From Belnapia rosea (lineage in GTDB: Bacteria > Pseudomonadota > Alphaproteobacteria > Acetobacterales > Acetobacteraceae): a DNA stretch of 64,000 bases. Of the stretch, positions 1 through 9,739 are shown one piece after another. A program made the position numbers and the translations under genes. The stretch is from assembly GCF_900101615.1 (NCBI RefSeq), contig NZ_FMZX01000001.1:682001-746000 (forward strand), given 5' to 3'. The notes below the pieces were generated by a model. That model made no database searches and was not told where the DNA came from. It saw nothing but the letters and a program-made list of their open reading frames with translations. Each line of letters starts with the position of its first letter. Within the stretch, counting starts at the first letter, position 1.

Positions 1-595
1 GCGACATCACGCCGATGGTCGGGCGGCGTGGATTGGAAAGCTCATAGACCAGCCGGGTCAGGTCGGCCTCGAGGAAGCGCTCGCGGTCTGGCTGGAAGAA
101 GGCGAGGACTCGCTCGTCATCAACGAGGTTGGTGCCGGCGAGGCCGAAATAGACCTGCTCGCCGGCCTGGTCGACCGGCACGCCCTGGAGGCCATAGGCC
201 ATCGCGCGGTCCTCGGTCTCCGAGAAGGGCTCGGGATCGAGGATCTCGAGCCGTACCTTGCCCTTCGAGAGGGACACGTACTCCGCCAGCATCTCCCGCA
301 CCCGGTCGGCATAGGCGCCGTACATCGGGATCTCGGCGCCGAGGCGACGGGAGTAGAAGAGGCGCAGCGTGATCGGGTCCTGCAGTCCCCCCAGGATCTG
401 CTTCGTGCCGTCAGAAAGGGTGTAGAGGCCCTGGCTGGTCAGGTCGATGCGGGCGCGCGGCAGCAGCCGGTCGGCCAGCATGTTCACCCCGATGGCGAGC
501 ATGCCGGCGGCCAGCAGGCCGAGGGCGGAGGTGCCGAGACGGCGGCTGCCACGGCGCGGTGCCGATGGCGTTGCGGCTGCGGTGGTGTCGCTCAT
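1..595 (-). CDS. GldG-family ABC transporter auxiliary protein (C-terminus beyond window)
   Basis: About 198 residues are visible; the gene runs off the left edge, so the 3' part is missing. A short Arg-rich N-terminus is followed by one hydrophobic segment (about residues 23-40) and then the stretch DLTSQGLYTLSDGTKQIL, which is the hallmark of the GldG/ABC-type uncharacterised periplasmic domain family. The ATG at 593-595 lies only 4 bases after the stop of the permease gene, so the three ABC genes form one operon (ATPase, permease, GldG-like). In Bacteroidetes GldAFG supports gliding; in proteobacteria the same set is a generic exporter of unknown substrate, so no gliding role is implied. 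Confidence 0.8.
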   Translation of the reverse strand, partial: MSDTTAAATPSAPRRGSRRLGTSALGLLAAGMLAIGVNMLADRLLPRARIDLTSQGLYTLSDGTKQILGGLQDPITLRLFYSRRLGAEIPMYGAYADRVREMLAEYVSLSKGKVRLEILDPEPFSETEDRAMAYGLQGVPVDQAGEQVYFGLAGTNLVDDERVLAFFQPDRERFLEADLTRLVYELSNPRRPTIGVMS

Positions 596-599
596 GCGC

Positions 600-1331
600 C
601 TAGTCCGCCTTCCGATGGTCGAGCACGACGGCATTCACGAAAAGGAAGAAGCCGATGAAGCTGGCGAAGTAGATCAGGTCCCGCACGGCGATGATGCCGC
701 GAGTGAAGCCGCCGAAGCGTTCGGCGACGGAGAGGCTGCGGGCGATCTCGGCCAGGACGGGCAGGCGGGTGTCGAGGAATTCGGTCACCACGGGGCTGCC
801 GGCCGCAGCGAAGATGAAGCAGAGGGCAACGGCCAGGACGAAGGCGATGACCTGGTTGCGCGTCAGCGCCGAGACCGCGGCACCGAGCGCGAGATAGGCA
901 CCGGCGACCAGCAGGCAGCCCACATAGCCCGAGAGGATCACGCCATTATCGGGGGAGCCGAGAATGTTGACGGTGATCCAGAGCGGGAAGGTCAGCGCCA
1001 GTGCGATGCCGCAGAAGGCCCAGGCGGCCAGGAACTTCCCAAGCACGGCCTGCCATTGCGGCAAGGGCAGCGTCAGCAGCAGCTCGATGGTGCCGAGCCG
1101 ACGCTCCTCCGCCCAGAGCCGCATGGTCAGCGCCGGGACGAGGAAGAGGAATAGCCAGGGGACGAAGGAGAAGAAGGGGATGAGATCCGCCTGGCCGCGG
1201 CCGAAGAAATTGCCGAGCGTGAAGGTCAGGGCGCCTGCGAGCACGAGGAAGATAACGATGAAGACGGTGGCGACGGGCGTGGCGAAGTAGGCGGCCAGCT
1301 CCCGGCGGGCGACGATCAGGGCGGGGCGCAT
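600..1331 (-). CDS. ABC-2 type permease (GldF-like)
   Basis: This 243-residue inner-membrane protein has the layout of ABC-2 permeases: an N-terminal cytoplasmic helix (MRPALIVARRELAAYF), a first membrane segment at about residues 18-38, and further hydrophobic segments to the C-terminus. It should form the channel for the ATPase encoded immediately upstream; its start overlaps the last base of that gene (1331), which implies translational coupling. The downstream GldG-like protein probably supplies a periplasmic domain. The exported substrate cannot be read from sequence. Confidence 0.85.
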   Translation of the reverse strand: MRPALIVARRELAAYFATPVATVFIVIFLVLAGALTFTLGNFFGRGQADLIPFFSFVPWLFLFLVPALTMRLWAEERRLGTIELLLTLPLPQWQAVLGKFLAAWAFCGIALALTFPLWITVNILGSPDNGVILSGYVGCLLVAGAYLALGAAVSALTRNQVIAFVLAVALCFIFAAAGSPVVTEFLDTRLPVLAEIARSLSVAERFGGFTRGIIAVRDLIYFASFIGFFLFVNAVVLDHRKAD

Positions 1332-2059
1332 CAGGCCGCCTCCTGCCCGAGGGTGAGGCGGCGGAATACCTCGTCAAGGGTGCTGCCCTGTTCCTCCAGT
1401 ACCGAGGGGGGCGCATCGACCACGACCTTGCCGCGGGCGATGATGATGGCGCGGGTGCAGACGGCGCCGACCTCCTCCAGGATATGGGTACTGATGACGA
1501 TGGCCTTTTCGGGCGCCATGCGGCGGATCAGGTCGCGTACCTCGTGCTTCTGGTTGGGGTCGAGGCCGTCGGTCGGCTCGTCCAGCACCAGGACGGGCGG
1601 GTCGTGCAGCAGGGCCTGGGCCAGCCCGACCCGGCGCTTGAAGCCCTTCGAAAGCGTCTCGATCGGTTGCAGGCGGACACCTTCGAGCTGGGTGAGGGCC
1701 ATGGCATGGGCCGTGCGGTCGGCCAGCTCGCTGCCGCGGAAGCCGCGGATGCGGCCGGTGAAGGCGAGGAAGCCGGTGACGGTCATCTCGGGATAGGTCG
1801 GCGCGCCTTCGGGCAGGAAGCCGAGATGGCGCTTGGCGGCCACCGGCTGGTCCACCACATCGGCGCCGCAGATGCGGGCGGTGCCGAAGGTCGGTGGCAT
1901 GAAACCGGCCAGCATGCGCATGGTGGTTGACTTCCCGGCGCCGTTCGGGCCGAGGAAGCCCAGCACCTCGCCTCGTTCCACGCTGAAGGAGACGTCGTCC
2001 ACCGCGGTGAAGCCGGCGAAGCGTTTGGTCAGGCGCTCGATCTCGATCAGCGCGGCCAA
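1331..2059 (-). CDS. ABC transporter ATP-binding protein (GldA-like)
   Basis: The 242-residue protein has a complete nucleotide-binding domain: Walker A GPNGAGKST (about residues 38-46), a signature region LSKGFKRRVGLAQAL, Walker B VLVLDEPTDGLDP and a switch His in ISTHILEEV. These are typical of ABC-2 exporters. It is the first gene of the ABC operon and lies 83 bases downstream of recG on the same strand. That gap contains a small perfect hairpin (TACCGG at 2097-2102 and CCGGTA at 2109-2114) that may limit read-through from recG. Substrate unknown. Confidence 0.9.
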   Translation of the reverse strand: MAALIEIERLTKRFAGFTAVDDVSFSVERGEVLGFLGPNGAGKSTTMRMLAGFMPPTFGTARICGADVVDQPVAAKRHLGFLPEGAPTYPEMTVTGFLAFTGRIRGFRGSELADRTAHAMALTQLEGVRLQPIETLSKGFKRRVGLAQALLHDPPVLVLDEPTDGLDPNQKHEVRDLIRRMAPEKAIVISTHILEEVGAVCTRAIIIARGKVVVDAPPSVLEEQGSTLDEVFRRLTLGQEAA

Positions 2060-2142
2060 GGCATAACCCCCCAGAATGCAACCCGGCCGCGGGACTTACC
2101 GGGATGTGCCGGTATTGCAAGACCCTCGAGGCGCGGGGCGGC

Positions 2143-4224
2143 CTAACCCGCCCGCAAGGTCTCCATCGCGGACTCCTTGCCGAAGAGCCGAAGCAGCACC
2201 TGCACCGCCTGGCCCCGGGGGCCGGTGAGGCCTGGGTCCCGCTCCAGCAGCAGCGCGGCGTCGCGGTTGGCCATGGTGACGAGGCCGTCCTGGGCATCCG
2301 CCTCCGGCAGGCCGAGGCGGAAGACCGGCGCACCGGATTGCCTGGTGCCGAGCGCCTCGCCACCGCCGCGCAGGCGGAAATCGGCATCGGCGATGGCGAA
2401 GCCATCCTCCGTGTCACGCAGGATCAGGAGGCGCTCGCGGGAGGCGAGACCAAGGGCCTCGTCATAGAGCAACATGCAGTAGCTGGCCTCCGAGCCCCGA
2501 CCGACCCGGCCGCGGAGCTGATGGAGCTGGGCGAGGCCGAAGTGGTCGGCATGCTCCACGACCATCACGGTCGCCTCGGGCACGTCGACCCCGACCTCGA
2601 TGACGGTGGTCGCCACCAGCAGCCTCGTCCGGCCGGCGGCGAAATCGCGGATCGCCTGTTCCCGGATATCCGGGTCGAGGCGGCCATGGGCGAGCCCGAC
2701 CTGCCCGGGAAAGCGTTCGGACAATTCGGCGAAGCGTGTCTCGGCCGCAGCCATGTCCACCAGCTCGGATTCGGCAACATGGGGGACGACCCAGTAGACC
2801 CGGGCGCCGCGCTCCATCGCCCGGCCGATGCCGGCGACGATGTCGGGCAGGCTTTTCAGCCCGTGCAGGGTGGTGGTGATGGCTTGCCGCCCGGCCGGTT
2901 TGCCGGACAGGCGGGAGACGGCCATCTCGCCCCATTGGGTGAGCAGCAGGGTGCGAGGGATGGGCGTCGCCGTCATCACCAGCATATCCGCCTCGCCGCC
3001 TTTCTCGGCCAGCAACAGGCGCTGGGCGACGCCGAAGCGGTGCTGCTCGTCGACCACGGCGAGGCCGAGGTCGCGGAAGGTGACGCCTTCCTGGAACAGG
3101 GCATGGGTGCCGATGGCGATCTGCACGGCGCCGCTGGCGAGGCCCCCCAGCACCCGTTTGCGCTGAGCGCCTTTCACGCTGCCGGCCAGCAATTCGACCC
3201 GGACGCCGGCCGGGGTGCAGAGGCGGCCGAGGGTGCGGGCATGCTGGCGGGCGAGGAGCTCGGTCGGGGCCATCAGCGCAGCCTGGGTGCCGGCCTCGAC
3301 CGCCCGGAGCATGGCGAGTGCGGCGACCAGCGTCTTGCCGGCCCCGACATCCCCCTGGAGCAGCCGCAGCATCCGGTGCGGCGCGGCAAGGTCGGCATCG
3401 ATCTCCCGCAGCGCATGGGCCTGGGAGGGGGTGAGGGGGTGGCCGAAGGCGGCCAGGGCCTGGGCCCGCAGATGGCCGTCACCTTCCAGCGCCCGGCCGG
3501 GCCGCTGGCGGACCCGACGTCGGACCAGGGCGAGGGCGACCTGACCAGCCAATGCCTCGTCATAGGCAAGGCGGGTACGGTGGATCGGCGGTGGCGCGGT
3601 GGCAGGCGCCTGGACGGCCCGCAGCGCCGGCTCGAAGCCAAGCCAGCCCTCGCGGCGGAGCAGGGCCGGGTCATGCCATTCGGGCAGCGCCGGAATCCGG
3701 CCGAGTGCCGGCGCCATGGCCTTGGCCAGCTGGGCGGTTCGAAGGCCCTGGACCAGGGGCCAGACCGGCTCCAGCTCGGGCAACCCCTCCGGCCCGGTGG
3801 CGGTGAGGGGGTTGATCATCGAATAGGCGCCGGCCTCCGCCTTCACCTTGCCGGCGAACAGACGTTCCATCCCCGGCGGCAGCAACTGGCGCAGCCATTC
3901 GAGACGGCCATTGATGAAGCGGACCAGGAGGGGCCGCCCGCCCGCTTCCGCCCGGATTTCCACATAGGACCGTCCGGTGCGGGACCGGGCAGCCCGGTGG
4001 GAGACGACGAGGGCAGGGAGGATCACCTCAGCCTCCGGCGGGGCCTCGGCGGGGCTGACCACCCGGACGCGGGTGGCGTAGCGCTCCGGCAAATGAAAAA
4101 GAAGGTCGAGGACACGCGTGCCACCGACCGCCTCCGCCATGCGTTTGGCGATTTGCGGCCCTACCCCCGGCAGGCTGCCCAAGGGCGAGAACAGGGGGGT
4201 AAGATCGGTCTGTTCCGGATTCAT
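2143..4224 (-). CDS. recG: ATP-dependent DNA helicase RecG
   Basis: RecG remodels stalled replication forks and branch-migrates Holliday junctions. The 693-residue protein begins with a helix-hairpin-helix-like segment (LGSLPGVGPQIAKRM), continues with the OB-fold wedge domain, then SF2 helicase motifs: Walker A GDVGAGKT, DEQHRFGV (motif II), TATPIPRT (motif III) and the C-terminal QLRGRVGRG. Length matches the family. I chose the ATG at 4222-4224 (MNPEQTDL). The frame stays open to 4389, but that 55-residue extension is Gly/Pro/Trp-rich, not conserved-looking, and would overlap sdhE on the other strand. The gene is divergent from sdhE-mfd. Confidence 0.95.
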   Translation of the reverse strand: MNPEQTDLTPLFSPLGSLPGVGPQIAKRMAEAVGGTRVLDLLFHLPERYATRVRVVSPAEAPPEAEVILPALVVSHRAARSRTGRSYVEIRAEAGGRPLLVRFINGRLEWLRQLLPPGMERLFAGKVKAEAGAYSMINPLTATGPEGLPELEPVWPLVQGLRTAQLAKAMAPALGRIPALPEWHDPALLRREGWLGFEPALRAVQAPATAPPPIHRTRLAYDEALAGQVALALVRRRVRQRPGRALEGDGHLRAQALAAFGHPLTPSQAHALREIDADLAAPHRMLRLLQGDVGAGKTLVAALAMLRAVEAGTQAALMAPTELLARQHARTLGRLCTPAGVRVELLAGSVKGAQRKRVLGGLASGAVQIAIGTHALFQEGVTFRDLGLAVVDEQHRFGVAQRLLLAEKGGEADMLVMTATPIPRTLLLTQWGEMAVSRLSGKPAGRQAITTTLHGLKSLPDIVAGIGRAMERGARVYWVVPHVAESELVDMAAAETRFAELSERFPGQVGLAHGRLDPDIREQAIRDFAAGRTRLLVATTVIEVGVDVPEATVMVVEHADHFGLAQLHQLRGRVGRGSEASYCMLLYDEALGLASRERLLILRDTEDGFAIADADFRLRGGGEALGTRQSGAPVFRLGLPEADAQDGLVTMANRDAALLLERDPGLTGPRGQAVQVLLRLFGKESAMETLRAG

Positions 4225-4311
4225 CGCGTGGAACCGCCGATGCGGCTGCCGCGTCGGGCTGACAGGATTCCCATGCGCCTCTATATGCCAGCCCCCAGGC
4301 CAGACAGCGAC

Positions 4312-4632
4312 ATGCCCAGCGATCCCTCCGCCACCGAACCAACCGAACTTGACCCTCGCCGCAGGCGCCTGCTCTTCCGCGCCCGCCATCGTGGAACCAA
4401 GGAGGCCGACCTGATGATCGGCGCCTTCGTGGAACGCCTCGTCGCCGGCTTCACGGAGGCCGAGCTGGATGAGCTGGAAGCGGTGCTGGAATACCCGGAT
4501 GTCGATCTGGCGGATTGGCTGAGCGGCCGCCGACCCATCCCCGCCGAATGCCGCACGCCGATGCTCGACCGCATGGCCATCGAATGTGCGGGCAAGGGCG
4601 CCGGGCTTCCCGAGGCCTTGCGCCGGCCATGA
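4312..4632 (+). CDS. sdhE: FAD assembly factor SdhE (CptB/DUF339 family)
   Basis: This 106-residue protein matches the SdhE family, small soluble factors that promote covalent flavinylation of SdhA. The family RGxxE motif is seen as RGTKE (residues 27-31), followed by the helical core up to WLSGRRPIP. Two upstream in-frame ATGs (4273, 4285) exist; 4312 is preferred because it starts just before the acidic/Pro N-terminal tail and leaves an 87-base divergent promoter region to recG. Its stop overlaps the mfd start (ATGA at 4629-4632), so the two are co-translated. SdhE next to recG/mfd is a common alphaproteobacterial arrangement. Confidence 0.85.
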   Translation: MPSDPSATEPTELDPRRRRLLFRARHRGTKEADLMIGAFVERLVAGFTEAELDELEAVLEYPDVDLADWLSGRRPIPAECRTPMLDRMAIECAGKGAGLPEALRRP

Positions 4633-7600
4633 GCGAGGCGGAGACGGTGACCCGCGGCCTGACGGTTCATGGCGCGCCCGAGGGCTTCGATGCGCTGCTG
4701 CTGGCGCGACGCCGGGTGGAGTCCGCCAGCCCGATCCTTCATGTCTGCCGCGACGATGCCCGCACTGCCCGGCTCGTGGAGGCGCTGGCCTTCTTCGCGC
4801 CGGAGGTCGAGGTGCTGCGCTTTCCCGCCTGGGACTGCCTGCCCTATGACCGCGTCTCGCCGAATCCGGAGATCGTCGCCGAGCGGGTCTCGACCCTGAC
4901 GCGGCTGCTGGAGCCGGGCGACCGGCCGCGCATCGTCGTCACCACGGTCAATGCGCTGGTCCAGAAGGTGCCGCCGCGGGCGGCCTTCGCCGGCTCGACC
5001 TTGCAGTTGAGGAAGGGTGGGCGGGTGAAGCCGGAGGCGCTGACCGCCTTCCTTGAGGCCAATGGCTATGGCCGCACCGGCACTGTCATGGAGCCGGGTG
5101 AGTACGCCGTGCGCGGCGGCATCATCGACCTCTTCCCCGCCGGCGAGCCGGACCCCATCCGGCTTGACCTGTTCGGTGACGAGATCGAGAGCCTGCGCCG
5201 CTTCGATACCGGCACCCAGCGCAGTGGCAAGGCGCTGACGGAGCTTTGGCTCAGGCCGGTCGGCGAGGTGTTCCTCGATGCGGAGTCGATCAGCCGCTTC
5301 CGCGCCGCCTGGCGCGACCTTTTTGGCAATGCGGCGGCCGAGGACCCGCTTTATGTCTCGGTGAGCGCCGGCCGCAAGCACCCCGGCATGGAGCATTGGG
5401 CTGGGTTGTTCCATGAGCAGATGGAGACGCTGCTCCACTATCTGCCGGACGCCTCGGTCAGCCTCGACCACCAGGCGGAGGATGTGCTGACCGCACGCCT
5501 CGAGATGATCGCTGACCATTACGAGGCGAGACGGGCTCCGGTCAGGATCAATGAGGGAGAGGTTCCCTACCGCCCGGCGCCGCCCGGCACGCTGTACCTG
5601 AACCGGCGCGGCTGGGAGCAGATGCTGGCCGAGGGCTCTCTCTTCCGCTTCTCGCCCTTCGCCCAAGCGGATGGCGCGGAGGGGATCGAGGCCGGTGGCC
5701 GGCCCGGACGGCTGTTCACGGAGGCGCGGGCGGCCGGGCAGAACGTCTTCGCGGCCTATGCCGAGCATGCCGAGGCCATGGTCAAGCAGGGTCGGCGGCC
5801 AGTGGTTGCGGCCTGGACCCGGGGCTCGCGCGAACGCCTGGGCAACCTCCTGCGGGAGAACCACGTCGCCGCAGAGCCGGTGGAAAGCCTGGCCGAGCTC
5901 GGCAAGTTGCCGAAGGGCATCGTGGGGCTCGCGGTCCTTGGCCTGGAACGAGGCTTCCTCGCCCCCGCCGGGGCGACCGGGCTTGGCTTCGGCCTTTCGG
6001 TGGTCGGCGAGCAGGATCTGCTCGGTGAGCGCATCGCCCGGCCGCCGCGGCGGCGGAAGCGGGCTGATCAGTTCATTGCCGACGCGACAGGAATCGAGCA
6101 GGGTGACCTCGTGGTCCATCAGGAGCACGGTATCGGGCGCTATGACGGGCTCTCGACCATCGAGGTGAACGGCGCGCCGCATGACTGCCTCCGCCTGATC
6201 TATGATGGCGGCGACAAGCTCTTCGTGCCGGTCGAGAATATCGAGGTGCTGTCGCGCTTCGGCACGGAGACGGCAGGAGTCGCGCTCGACAAGCTCGGCG
6301 GTTCCTCCTGGCAGTCGCGCAAGGCCCGCGCCAAGCAGCGCATCCAGGACATGGCCGGGCAACTCATCCGCATCGCCGCCGAACGGCAGATGCGGGAGGG
6401 CGTGTTGGCGACGCCGCCCGAGGGCTCCTTCGACGAATTCTGCGCCCGCTTCCCCTTTGCCGAGACCGAGGACCAGCAACGCGCCATCGGCGACGTGCTG
6501 GAGGACCTGGCAAGCGGCAGGCCCATGGACCGGCTCATCTGCGGCGATGTCGGCTTCGGCAAGACGGAGGTCGCGCTGCGGGCGGCCTTCGTCGTCGCCA
6601 TGTCCGGCGTGCAGGTGGCGGTCGTCGTGCCGACCACGCTGCTGGCGCGGCAACACTACCGCAGCTTCTCCGCCCGCTTCGCCGGCCTGCCGGTCAATGT
6701 CGCGCAGCTCTCCCGCATGGTGACGCCGAAGGAGGCAGCCAGGGTCAAGGAAGGGCTGAAGGATGGCACCATCAACATCGTTGTCGGCACCCATGCGCTG
6801 CTGGCAAAGGGTGTCGAATTCGCCGAGCTTGGCCTCGTCATCGTCGATGAGGAACAGCATTTCGGCGTCGCCCACAAGGAGCGCCTGAAGAACCTCAAGA
6901 CCGATGTCCATGTGCTGACGCTGACGGCAACGCCCATCCCGCGTACGCTGCAGCTGGCGCTGACCGGCGTCAGGGAGATGAGCCTGATCGCCACGCCGCC
7001 GGTCGACCGGCTGGCGGTGCGGACCTTCATCATGCCCTGGGACGGCGTCGTCCTGCGCGAGGCGATCCAGCGCGAGCGCTTCCGCGGTGGGCAGATCTTC
7101 TGCGTGGTCCCCCGCCTCGAGGATATGGCGAAGGTCGCCGACCGGATGCGGGAGATCGTGCCCGAGGCACGCATCGCCGAGGCGCATGGCCAGATGGCGC
7201 CGACGCGGCTCGAGCAGGTGATGACCGAGTTCGGCGACGGCAAGCACGACATCCTGCTCTCGACCAATATCGTCGAGAGCGGGCTCGACATGCCGGCGGT
7301 GAACACCCTCATCATCCACCGTGCCGACATGTTCGGCCTCGGCCAACTCTACCAGCTGCGCGGGCGGGTCGGGCGCGGCAAGCAGCGCGGCTATGCCTAT
7401 CTCACCTGGCCGCCCTCGCACCGGCTCTCGGCCGCGGCACAGAAGCGGCTGGAGGTGATGCAGACGCTCGACAATCTCGGCGCCGGCTTCACCCTCGCCT
7501 CGCATGACCTCGACCTGCGGGGTGCCGGCAACCTGCTGGGCGACGAGCAGAGCGGACATATCCGCGAGGTGGGGATCGAGCTGTACCAGCAGATGCTGGA

Positions 7601-8129
7601 GGAGGCGGTCGCCGACCTGAAGGCGGGACAGGGGCGGAAAAAGAAGTCCGAAGGTGACTACGCCCGCGAATTCACGCCGAACATCAATCTCGGCCTGCCG
7701 GTGCTGATCCCCGAGGACTATGTGCGGGACCTGCCGGTGCGCCTTGGGCTGTACCGCCGCATCGGCTCGCTTGCCGGCGAGGCGGAGGTGGAGGCCATGG
7801 CGGCCGAACTCGCGGACCGCTTCGGCCCGCTGCCGGCGGAGGTGGAGAACCTGCTGCAGGTCGTCGCCATCAAGTCGCTCTGCCGGGCGGCGGGGGTGGA
7901 GAAGCTGGATGCCGGGCCGAAAGGCGTGGTGCTCAGCTTCCACCGCAACCAGTTCCGCAACCCGGGCGGCCTCATTGCCTGGGTAACGGCGCAGAAAGGG
8001 CTGGTGAAGCTGCGGCCCGACCACAAGCTGGCCCTGCTGCGCGAGATGGAACTGCCGCAGCGCATCCGCGTGGCGAAGGAGCTGCTGGGCGCGCTGGTCA
8101 AGGTGGCGACCCAGGCCAAGGCGGCCTGA
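4629..8129 (+). CDS. mfd: Transcription-repair coupling factor Mfd
   Basis: Mfd pushes stalled RNA polymerase off damaged template and recruits UvrA. The 1166-residue protein has a UvrB-like N-terminal module, an RNA-polymerase-interacting domain starting near VVHQEHGIGRYDGL, and RecG-like SF2 translocase motifs: Walker A GDVGFGKTE (about residue 640), DEEQHFGV (about 740), TATPIPRT, and QLRGRVGRG, then the TRG and C-terminal domain. The ATG at 4629 (MSEAETVTRG) overlaps the sdhE stop; an earlier in-frame ATG (4515) would lie inside sdhE. With uvrA about 5 kb downstream, two nucleotide-excision repair genes are in the same neighbourhood but on opposite strands. Confidence 0.96.
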   Translation: MSEAETVTRGLTVHGAPEGFDALLLARRRVESASPILHVCRDDARTARLVEALAFFAPEVEVLRFPAWDCLPYDRVSPNPEIVAERVSTLTRLLEPGDRPRIVVTTVNALVQKVPPRAAFAGSTLQLRKGGRVKPEALTAFLEANGYGRTGTVMEPGEYAVRGGIIDLFPAGEPDPIRLDLFGDEIESLRRFDTGTQRSGKALTELWLRPVGEVFLDAESISRFRAAWRDLFGNAAAEDPLYVSVSAGRKHPGMEHWAGLFHEQMETLLHYLPDASVSLDHQAEDVLTARLEMIADHYEARRAPVRINEGEVPYRPAPPGTLYLNRRGWEQMLAEGSLFRFSPFAQADGAEGIEAGGRPGRLFTEARAAGQNVFAAYAEHAEAMVKQGRRPVVAAWTRGSRERLGNLLRENHVAAEPVESLAELGKLPKGIVGLAVLGLERGFLAPAGATGLGFGLSVVGEQDLLGERIARPPRRRKRADQFIADATGIEQGDLVVHQEHGIGRYDGLSTIEVNGAPHDCLRLIYDGGDKLFVPVENIEVLSRFGTETAGVALDKLGGSSWQSRKARAKQRIQDMAGQLIRIAAERQMREGVLATPPEGSFDEFCARFPFAETEDQQRAIGDVLEDLASGRPMDRLICGDVGFGKTEVALRAAFVVAMSGVQVAVVVPTTLLARQHYRSFSARFAGLPVNVAQLSRMVTPKEAARVKEGLKDGTINIVVGTHALLAKGVEFAELGLVIVDEEQHFGVAHKERLKNLKTDVHVLTLTATPIPRTLQLALTGVREMSLIATPPVDRLAVRTFIMPWDGVVLREAIQRERFRGGQIFCVVPRLEDMAKVADRMREIVPEARIAEAHGQMAPTRLEQVMTEFGDGKHDILLSTNIVESGLDMPAVNTLIIHRADMFGLGQLYQLRGRVGRGKQRGYAYLTWPPSHRLSAAAQKRLEVMQTLDNLGAGFTLASHDLDLRGAGNLLGDEQSGHIREVGIELYQQMLEEAVADLKAGQGRKKKSEGDYAREFTPNINLGLPVLIPEDYVRDLPVRLGLYRRIGSLAGEAEVEAMAAELADRFGPLPAEVENLLQVVAIKSLCRAAGVEKLDAGPKGVVLSFHRNQFRNPGGLIAWVTAQKGLVKLRPDHKLALLREMELPQRIRVAKELLGALVKVATQAKAA

Positions 8130-8210
8130 GGCCACACCGTTGCCTTGACAGTCGTCGCGCCGGGCATCGAGATTGGGCTGCTCGACCGACCGTCTGGCAA
8201 GGAGGGTGCG

Positions 8211-8606
8211 ATGCCGCTGAACGGGCTGAACCACTACACCATCCGCCCCGCCGATCTGGAGCGGACCAAGGATTTCTACGTGGATATCCTCGGCCTTGAG
8301 ATCGGCGACCGCCCGCCGCTCGGCTTCGACGGCTATTGGCTTTATTGCGGCGGGCAGCCCACCGTCCACCTGATCGGTCCTCGTGCCCAGGACGCCCATC
8401 AGGCACGGGAGCCGGGGCCGACAGGGCTGTTCGATCACATCGCCTTCTCCTGCACCGGCCTGGCCGAGATGAAGGCGCGGCTTCGGTCCCACGGCATCGT
8501 CCATGAGGAGCGCATCATCCCGCGCGACCGGCAAACCCAGCTTTTCCTGCACGACCCGGACGGTGTGGCGGTGGAGCTGAACTATCCGCCGGGCGAGACG
8601 GTCTGA
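8211..8606 (+). CDS. VOC/glyoxalase-family protein
   Basis: The 131-residue protein is a single vicinal-oxygen-chelate module made of two babab units. Candidate metal ligands are His8 (LNHYTI), His76 (FDHIAF) and Glu122 (VAVELNY), the usual positions for glyoxalase/dioxygenase-type VOC enzymes. The ATG at 8211 is preceded by a good ribosome site (ggagg at 8201-8205). It lies 4 bases before the first subunit of a ThDP-dependent decarboxylase-like pair, so the three genes look like one operon, perhaps handling an alpha-keto acid or its aldehyde product. The substrate is not predictable. Confidence 0.8.
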   Translation: MPLNGLNHYTIRPADLERTKDFYVDILGLEIGDRPPLGFDGYWLYCGGQPTVHLIGPRAQDAHQAREPGPTGLFDHIAFSCTGLAEMKARLRSHGIVHEERIIPRDRQTQLFLHDPDGVAVELNYPPGETV

Positions 8607-8610
8607 CGCC

Positions 8611-9141
8611 ATGGAGCGAGCCTGGCACCAGATCGCCCTCGATGTGCTGAAGGCGAACGAGGTGCGCCTGATCCCCTATGTGCCGGACAATGTGCTGAAG
8701 CCGCTGATCGCGGCCCTGCATGCCGACCCCTATTTCCACGCCTTCACCGTGGCACGGGAGGAGGAGGCCGTCGGCATCGTCGCCGGGGCCTGGATGGCGG
8801 GCACCAAGGGCATGGTGCTGATGCAGACCAGCGGCTTCGCCACCCTCGCCAACGTCCTGGCCAGCCTGCCCTGCGCCTTCCAGATCCCGGTGCTGCTGAT
8901 GGTCAGCGAGCGGGGCACGATGGGAGAATTCAACCAGGGCCAGGCGGCCGTCTGGCGCACCATGCGGCCAACGCTGGAGGCGCTGGCGATGGAGCATCAC
9001 GTCATCACCCGGCAGGACGAGTGCGAGTTCATCATGGATCGCACCATCCGCCAGGCGCATCTGACGCAACTGCCGGCGGCGCTGATCCTCTCGCCCTTGC
9101 TGACCGGTGGCAAGGCGGTGACACGGCAGGTGGTGGCATGA
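8611..9141 (+). CDS. ThDP-binding decarboxylase subunit, PYR domain (sulfopyruvate/phosphonopyruvate decarboxylase alpha-like)
   Basis: This 176-residue protein equals the PYR domain of ThDP enzymes, made as a separate subunit as in ComD of coenzyme M biosynthesis and the split phosphonopyruvate decarboxylases. The Glu that activates the ThDP aminopyrimidine is likely in AREEEAVGI (residues 49-56). GFATLANVLASLP and MVSERGTMGEFNQGQ are typical of the family. The stop overlaps the start of the PP-domain partner (ATGA at 9138-9141), so equal expression is expected. Coenzyme M synthesis is not expected in this organism; an alpha-keto acid decarboxylase in sulfonate or phosphonate catabolism is the best guess. 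Confidence 0.82.
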   Translation: MERAWHQIALDVLKANEVRLIPYVPDNVLKPLIAALHADPYFHAFTVAREEEAVGIVAGAWMAGTKGMVLMQTSGFATLANVLASLPCAFQIPVLLMVSERGTMGEFNQGQAAVWRTMRPTLEALAMEHHVITRQDECEFIMDRTIRQAHLTQLPAALILSPLLTGGKAVTRQVVA

Positions 9142-9739
9142 TCGCGGCCCATAACCTGAAGCGGATGTACCGCTTCGACCTGATGCAGCGGCTGGTCGCG
9201 CGGCTGGAGCATGAGGAAGCCGTCATCGGCGGGATCGGGAACACGAATTTCGATCTCTGGTCCGCAGGCCATCGGCCGCAGAATTTCTACATGCTCGGGA
9301 GCATGGGGCTGGCAGTTCCCATCGCCCTCGGCGTGGCGCTGGCGCAGCCTGGGCGGAAGGTCTTCGCGGTGGAAGGTGATGGCTCGCTGCTCATGCAGCT
9401 CGGCTGCCTCGCCACCGTTGCCATGCTGGCGCCCAAGAACCTGGCGATACTGCTCATGGATAACGGCATGTACCAGATCACCGGCGGGCAAGGCACGCCG
9501 GCGACACGGGCAGACTATGCCGCCATCGCCCGCGGCTGCGGCCTGGCCGGGGCAGGCTGGGCGGCGGATGAAGCGGATTTCGAGCGGCAGATCGGCCATT
9601 GCCTGACCGCCGACGGCCCGCATTTCATCGCGGTGAAGCTGGATGACCAGCCACCGGTCTCGCAGACGGAGCGTGACCCGCCGCAGATCCGCGACCGCTT
9701 CATGCGGGGGATGGGAGCGAAGCGGAGCAAGCTGCCCGG

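Noticed and set aside
1-2059. Gliding motility genes (gldA, gldF, gldG)
   Set aside because: The ABC set is homologous but other gld genes are missing and the family is widespread in non-gliding proteobacteria.
2104-4311. Long plus-strand open frame running into sdhE
   Set aside because: Opposite recG; only the final 106 codons (sdhE) show family features.
4281-8612. Very long open frame (over 1400 codons) on the minus strand opposite mfd
   Set aside because: It is antisense to a fully conserved Mfd; the translation is His/Arg/Leu-rich low-complexity, typical of shadow frames in high-GC DNA.
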